A stretch of 32,330 nt of DNA, taken from Patescibacteria group bacterium (GTDB taxonomy: Bacteria; Patescibacteriota; Minisyncoccia; Phycocordibacterales; UBA2100). A program made the position numbers and the translations under genes. The DNA lies in the NCBI GenBank assembly GCA_015491135.1, contig WFWK01000073.1, forward strand, positions 1 through 32,330. Reading direction: 5' to 3'. The notes beneath the pieces are model-generated. The model had not been told where the DNA came from and did no database searches. It was given only the letters and a program-made list of their open reading frames with translations. Positions 29,571 through 32,330 of this stretch are shown in pieces. Positions within the stretch are counted from its first letter, which is position 1. Every line of letters starts with the position of its first letter.

Positions 29571-30052
29571 TATACTTGTTTCTTCAGAAGATAGCACACA
29601 AATAAAAGTTGTAGAACTATCGCCCCTATTCCAACATAAAGTTGATACTGCAAAAGAAAAGTCAGTGCCCCAAAGCCCAAACCAAACAAGGCGACAATGG
29701 GAGCGACACAGCCGGCACAAGTGGCGGTTGCCACTATTGAAGCTAAAACTCCCGAAAGGGAACCGAAAATCGCACTTCCTCCGACTTCAGCTGGTGAGCA
29801 AACTTTTTTTCTGTTTATTTGACTGTAGTAGCTAACCAGCAAAAGAGCTGAAGTTGAAGCTGAAAGTAAAACAAGCATTACAAAATCAATTGCATTGTAG
29901 GTTTGTATTTGAAAGAGTAAGTCATTGCCCATTATGGTAAAAACCGGGAAAAGCACATAAATACTCAAAAAAAGCGCCAGAAGCAGAATAAAACTAACTT
30001 TATACTTTTTTATGATACTTCCCAGTTTATAAATGGTTTTCAAACACGACAT
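29570..30052 (-). CDS. MerT-like four-helix membrane protein, putative metal transporter
   Basis: A 160-residue integral membrane protein with hydrophobic segments at about 20-40, 55-76, 95-128 and 132-156. The third carries C112-x2-C115 in ATATCAGCVAPIVALFGLG, similar in style to the vicinal or paired cysteines of mercuric and related transporters, followed by a Gly-rich turn. A further Cys (C85) lies in the loop before it. Its partner gene, 2 nt upstream, encodes a heavy-metal-associated domain, a MerT/MerP-like pairing. The substrate could be copper or another thiophilic metal; the CsoR regulator points to copper. Confidence 0.65.
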   Translation of the reverse strand: MSCLKTIYKLGSIIKKYKVSFILLLALFLSIYVLFPVFTIMGNDLLFQIQTYNAIDFVMLVLLSASTSALLLVSYYSQINRKKVCSPAEVGGSAIFGSLSGVLASIVATATCAGCVAPIVALFGLGFGALTFLLQYQLYVGIGAIVLQLLFVCYLLKKQV

Positions 30053-30054
30053 GA

Positions 30055-30414
30055 TTACAACATGCTAATAAAATCCCATACAACAAATAAAATAATTACA
30101 AATGCAAATATTATTATTCCCCAAAACTTTTTCCCTCTCTTTCTCTTATCTTTGAGTCCTGCTAAAACAGCACCTTCAGCGCATGTCGCGTAAGATTGTG
30201 TTTTTTTAAGAATGCTTTGCGCTTCTTTGGAGCCTTCCTCCGGATACCCTATCTTTGCCAAAATTTTCACTACTTTTTCCCTATCACCAACAAAGCACAC
30301 CTTGCCTTTCTCTACGGATACGTTTACATTTGTTACTCCGGCTTCAGATAGAGCTTTTTTAATTGACTCTTCGCACCCGCCACATTTTAAATTTACAACT
30401 TTTATACACTCCAT
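30055..30414 (-). CDS. Heavy-metal-associated (HMA) domain protein with membrane anchor
   Basis: A 119-residue protein. Residues 1-65 form a ferredoxin-like HMA domain with metal-binding C11-x2-C14 (LKCGGCEESIKKAL), as in MerP, CopZ and P-type ATPase N-termini; an extra C3 is nearby. A linker includes another Cys (SYATCAEGA). The C-terminal 24 residues are a single hydrophobic helix after a Lys/Arg cluster (KRKRGKKFW), so the domain is probably cytoplasmic and tethered to the membrane. It likely passes Cu+ or a similar ion to the neighbouring membrane protein. Confidence 0.85.
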   Translation of the reverse strand: MECIKVVNLKCGGCEESIKKALSEAGVTNVNVSVEKGKVCFVGDREKVVKILAKIGYPEEGSKEAQSILKKTQSYATCAEGAVLAGLKDKRKRGKKFWGIIIFAFVIILFVVWDFISML

Positions 30415-30433
30415 GCTTGTTTTAAAGGCTTAA

Positions 30434-31165
30434 CTACTTTGAAAGAGCAGAATCTATAATAGATTTTACCGCCTCATAAGGTTGCGCTCCATTTATTGGA
30501 GCAACAGGTTTACCATCAAGCAATACTATACTCCAAGGTGTTCCTCTACCTCCGGTTTCAACAGCATTTGTGAAATCTTCTTGAACATCTTTGTCAAATT
30601 CTCCGCTTGTATAGCAACTGTCAAACGCTTTTTTATCAACTCCCGCAAAAGCTACAAGCCTTTCCAGCTCATCATCAATATTCCATTGGTCATTTGAAGG
30701 TGTTGTTCTAAAGTATTCATCTGTAAATTTCCAAAACGCATCATTGCCTCCCAGTTTGGCAACACACTCGCTTGCTATTGCCGCTTTGCGTGCGTTGCGC
30801 GGGTGCAACTGCTCAAGCGGGAAATGTCTGTACACCCATGCAACCTCCCCTTTCGGTCCGTACTCTTGAATAATCTTATTCATAACACCATGAAATCTTT
30901 GACAAAACGGACACTCAAAATCGGAATATTCAACAATTTTCAGTTTGGCGTCAGGATTTCCTTTTATGTGATCTTTGTTTGTAACTTTGTTAATTTTCTC
31001 TAGATTGACCTGCGCTTCCGCTGCATCAGGCGACCCTGCTGTATTGGTCTGAGAAGAAGATTTACTAAGAGCTAAAAACAACGAGCCGGCAATAAGAGCT
31101 CCTGCTATCACTATAGCCACAGGAATTGCATAATTTCCTTTTGTGTAATTTATTTGTGTACTCAT
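30434..31165 (-). CDS. DsbA-like thiol-disulfide oxidoreductase
   Basis: A 243-residue exported protein. An N-terminal anchor (about 13-33) is followed by a Ser/Thr/Ala linker and a thioredoxin fold with the active site C85-P-F-C88 (EYSDFECPFCQRFH) and the cis-proline in GGRGTPW. A helical insertion (about 110-180) is typical of DsbA/DsbG-type proteins. Two further cysteines (SECVAK, DSCYTS) may form a structural disulfide. In a metal-response operon it may handle thiol damage or keep cysteines of metal proteins reduced; the direction of its redox work is not visible. Confidence 0.9.
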   Translation of the reverse strand: MSTQINYTKGNYAIPVAIVIAGALIAGSLFLALSKSSSQTNTAGSPDAAEAQVNLEKINKVTNKDHIKGNPDAKLKIVEYSDFECPFCQRFHGVMNKIIQEYGPKGEVAWVYRHFPLEQLHPRNARKAAIASECVAKLGGNDAFWKFTDEYFRTTPSNDQWNIDDELERLVAFAGVDKKAFDSCYTSGEFDKDVQEDFTNAVETGGRGTPWSIVLLDGKPVAPINGAQPYEAVKSIIDSALSK

Positions 31166-31198
31166 AATATTTTGTTAATTGATAATAAAATTTTTAAT

Positions 31199-31477
31199 TT
31201 ATCTGCGTGATGACTTGTAAATATTCATTATCTCTTTCGTTGCTTTGCTTACTTTGCCGGATTTTATAAGAGATACCACACATGTTCTAAGGTGATTCTC
31301 CAAAAGCTCCGCTTCAAAAGAAAGCAAAGCCTTCTGCGCCGCTTGCGACTGGGTAATTATTTCAACGCAGTATTCATCATTTTCAACCATTTTATATATG
31401 CCACGCACTTGACCTTCAATTCTGCGCAAACGATTTAGCAATTTCTTTTTTACTTTTTCATTTTCATCGCAATGCAT
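31199..31477 (-). CDS. csoR: CsoR/RcnR-family metal-sensing repressor
   Basis: A 92-residue all-helical DUF156 protein: LLNRLRRIEGQVRGIYKMVE is the first-helix signature. C37, H62 and C66 (EYC, NHLRTC) give the Cys-His-Cys triad that binds Cu+ in CsoR; RcnR-type proteins have an N-terminal His ligand instead, which is not evident. A further Cys (C3) is near the start. Binding metal releases it from a GC-flanked palindrome; such a palindrome lies in its own promoter. The gene leads the operon of dsbA-like, HMA and membrane genes, so it probably regulates them and itself. Confidence 0.92.
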   Translation of the reverse strand: MHCDENEKVKKKLLNRLRRIEGQVRGIYKMVENDEYCVEIITQSQAAQKALLSFEAELLENHLRTCVVSLIKSGKVSKATKEIMNIYKSSRR

Positions 31478-31483
31478 GTGCCA

Positions 31484-31511
31484 AGTATATACCCCTCTAG
31501 GGTATATGCAA
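31484..31511 (-). promoter_or_regulatory. csoR operon promoter with embedded CsoR operator
   Basis: TTGCAT (31506-31511), 16 nt, TATACT (31484-31489), ending 6 nt before the ATG at 31477. The spacer holds an 8-bp inverted repeat ATATACCC-CTCTA-GGGTATAT (31487-31507), the form of known CsoR sites. A bound repressor would block both promoter boxes. Confidence 0.75.
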
Positions 31512-31538
31512 ATTAAAAACTGTGGATAAATATTTCAC

Positions 31539-31570
31539 AAAAAAACGCGCGCCACCGTAGGTAGCGCGCG
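31539..31570 (-). terminator. Terminator of the GC-rich gene
   Basis: On the minus strand an 11-bp GC-rich stem with one U-G pair (31546-31556 with 31560-31570) and a 3-nt loop is followed by seven T (31539-31545). Confidence 0.88.
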
Positions 31571-31577
31571 CTGCGCG

Positions 31578-32096
31578 TCAAAGAACTGCCACCGCCTCTC
31601 TGCGCCGGCGGACAGCCCGCACCGGCGCCGAGAAAACGGCAAAGAGGGCGAGAGCGACCAGCTGCCCAACCAGGGCAAACACCCCGAGAGCGAGTGCCCT
31701 GCCAAGCAGCTCCTCCCCGACAAGCCCCCAGATGCTTCCGGGGGCAAGCAGGGAAGCGAGCGCCTGCGCCACAGTCCCCGCCGTCTCAAAGACGGCATTA
31801 AAAAGATGTGGCGCAAGCACGGCGCTGCCAACCGCTCCGGCTATGCCGAGGGTATGTCCCACGGCAAGCCGGAGTGGCAACAGCAGCCGCCCTGCCGAGA
31901 CGGCCAGGGCCGCCTGGGCAGTAAGTATTGCCACCGCCACAGTCAGCCCCAGCCCTGAGAGGGCCAGCCGAGCAAGAGCAATCTCGCCCTCGCCCAGTCC
32001 CGCCTGCCGGGCAACATCGGGCCAGCGCCCGGCGAGGCGGAGTGCCACCCTTACCCCTTCGGCTCTACTCCTCTTTTGTGCCCTCACCACTGTCAT
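31578..32096 (-). CDS. GC-rich gene for a hypothetical membrane protein
   Basis: A 172-residue frame with an Arg-rich start (VRAQKRSRAEGVRVALRL) and long Ala/Leu/Val/Gly stretches, giving perhaps three or four membrane helices (about 45-70, 78-100, 105-120, 130-155) and a basic end (VRAVRRRREAV). No family recognised. The codons are dominated by G or C at the third position, quite unlike every other gene in the window. A GC-rich frame on the plus strand competes, but the terminator at 31539-31570 supports the minus strand. A recently acquired gene, a spurious frame or an assembly join are all possible. Confidence 0.5.
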   Translation of the reverse strand: MTVVRAQKRSRAEGVRVALRLAGRWPDVARQAGLGEGEIALARLALSGLGLTVAVAILTAQAALAVSAGRLLLPLRLAVGHTLGIAGAVGSAVLAPHLFNAVFETAGTVAQALASLLAPGSIWGLVGEELLGRALALGVFALVGQLVALALFAVFSAPVRAVRRRREAVAVL

Positions 32097-32175
32097 CTGT
32101 GGTGTGGGCGGTTGCCAATTTTTTTTATATTACACCATAAATATATAGCTCAGTCAATATAGTACACAGATCAAA

Positions 32176-32330
32176 TTAAAACCCGAATACCGCCCACCAC
32201 GGTTTTTTGATTTGAACGGGAGCTAAATCCTTATCAAGTATCAACTCAACCGTGACCTTTAAAGGAAATATCCCAAAAAGCTTTATTTGCTCTTTCTTTT
32301 TTACAATCACCATCTCCCCTAATATTTCCA
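32176..32330 (-). CDS. C-terminal end of an unknown protein, cut by the window edge
   Basis: The last 50 residues of a minus-strand gene whose start is outside the window; the stop is at 32176-32178. The segment alternates hydrophobic and charged residues like a beta sheet (EMVIVKKKEQIKLFG, KVTVELILDKD) and ends KKPWWAVFGF. No family can be named from this piece. It lies upstream of the GC-rich gene on the same strand, with an AT-rich gap of about 80 bp. Confidence 0.55.
   Translation of the reverse strand, partial: EILGEMVIVKKKEQIKLFGIFPLKVTVELILDKDLAPVQIKKPWWAVFGF

Noticed and set aside
31732..32148. Plus-strand 138-residue frame in the GC-rich region
   Set aside because: Its Ala/Ser/Pro/Arg composition is that of an antisense GC-rich frame, and no terminator or promoter supports it, while the minus strand has a strong terminator.
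1..32330. CRISPR array, insertion sequence or prophage
   Set aside because: No regularly spaced repeats, transposase, integrase or phage structural genes are visible; the group I intron is the only mobile element supported.

Overview
The window looks like a chromosomal segment from a small-genome bacterium of the Candidate Phyla Radiation (Patescibacteria, probably the Parcubacteria side). The evidence is AT-rich DNA with very short gaps, a miniature SMC, ribosomal proteins with added low-complexity tails, VanW and thrombospondin-type-3 surface proteins, a tRNA group I intron, and many genes that appear to be transcribed without a 5' leader. TGA is used as a stop, so the code is the standard bacterial one. 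The lineage is inferred; no rRNA or phylogenetic marker was tested.

Layout. 1-3191: end of a small zinc-ribbon gene, peptide deformylase and Met-tRNA formyltransferase (overlapping), then on the minus strand a ribosome-hibernation factor, a DUF167 protein and a voltage-gated K+ channel. 3293-4083: tRNA-Asn(GUU) split in its anticodon by a group I intron that carries an HNH endonuclease, followed by a 21-bp copy of the tRNA 3' end. 4309-9394: a short CDF cation transporter, two small proteins fired from overlapping divergent promoters, VanW, a calcium-repeat surface protein, primase DnaG and a small basic protein. 9454-18206 (minus): rpsP, khpA, trmD, rpoB, rpoC.

18291-22394 (plus): an accessory block with an argininosuccinate-lyase-like enzyme, two unknown proteins, an Asp/Glu racemase-like enzyme and an AstE/aspartoacylase-like metallohydrolase; each transcription unit ends in a clear terminator and several genes have strong Shine-Dalgarno sites. 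22542-24494: RNase R. 24541-24774: an apparently unrecognised structured RNA with its own promoter and terminator and two H-type pseudoknots. 24792-28635 (minus): nusB-Nudix fusion, rnc, mini-smc. Then rpmF (minus) diverges from a GcrA-like regulator (plus). 29570-31477 (minus): a metal-response operon (CsoR, DsbA-like, HMA protein, MerT-like membrane protein) with a CsoR-type operator inside its promoter. The right end holds a strikingly GC-rich membrane-protein gene and the C-terminus of an unknown protein.

The strongest candidates for something undescribed are the double-pseudoknot RNA at 24541-24774, the intron within the tRNA-Asn anticodon, the GcrA homologue, the NusB-Nudix fusion, and the repeated promoter layout in which the -10 box ends 6-8 nt before the start codon.
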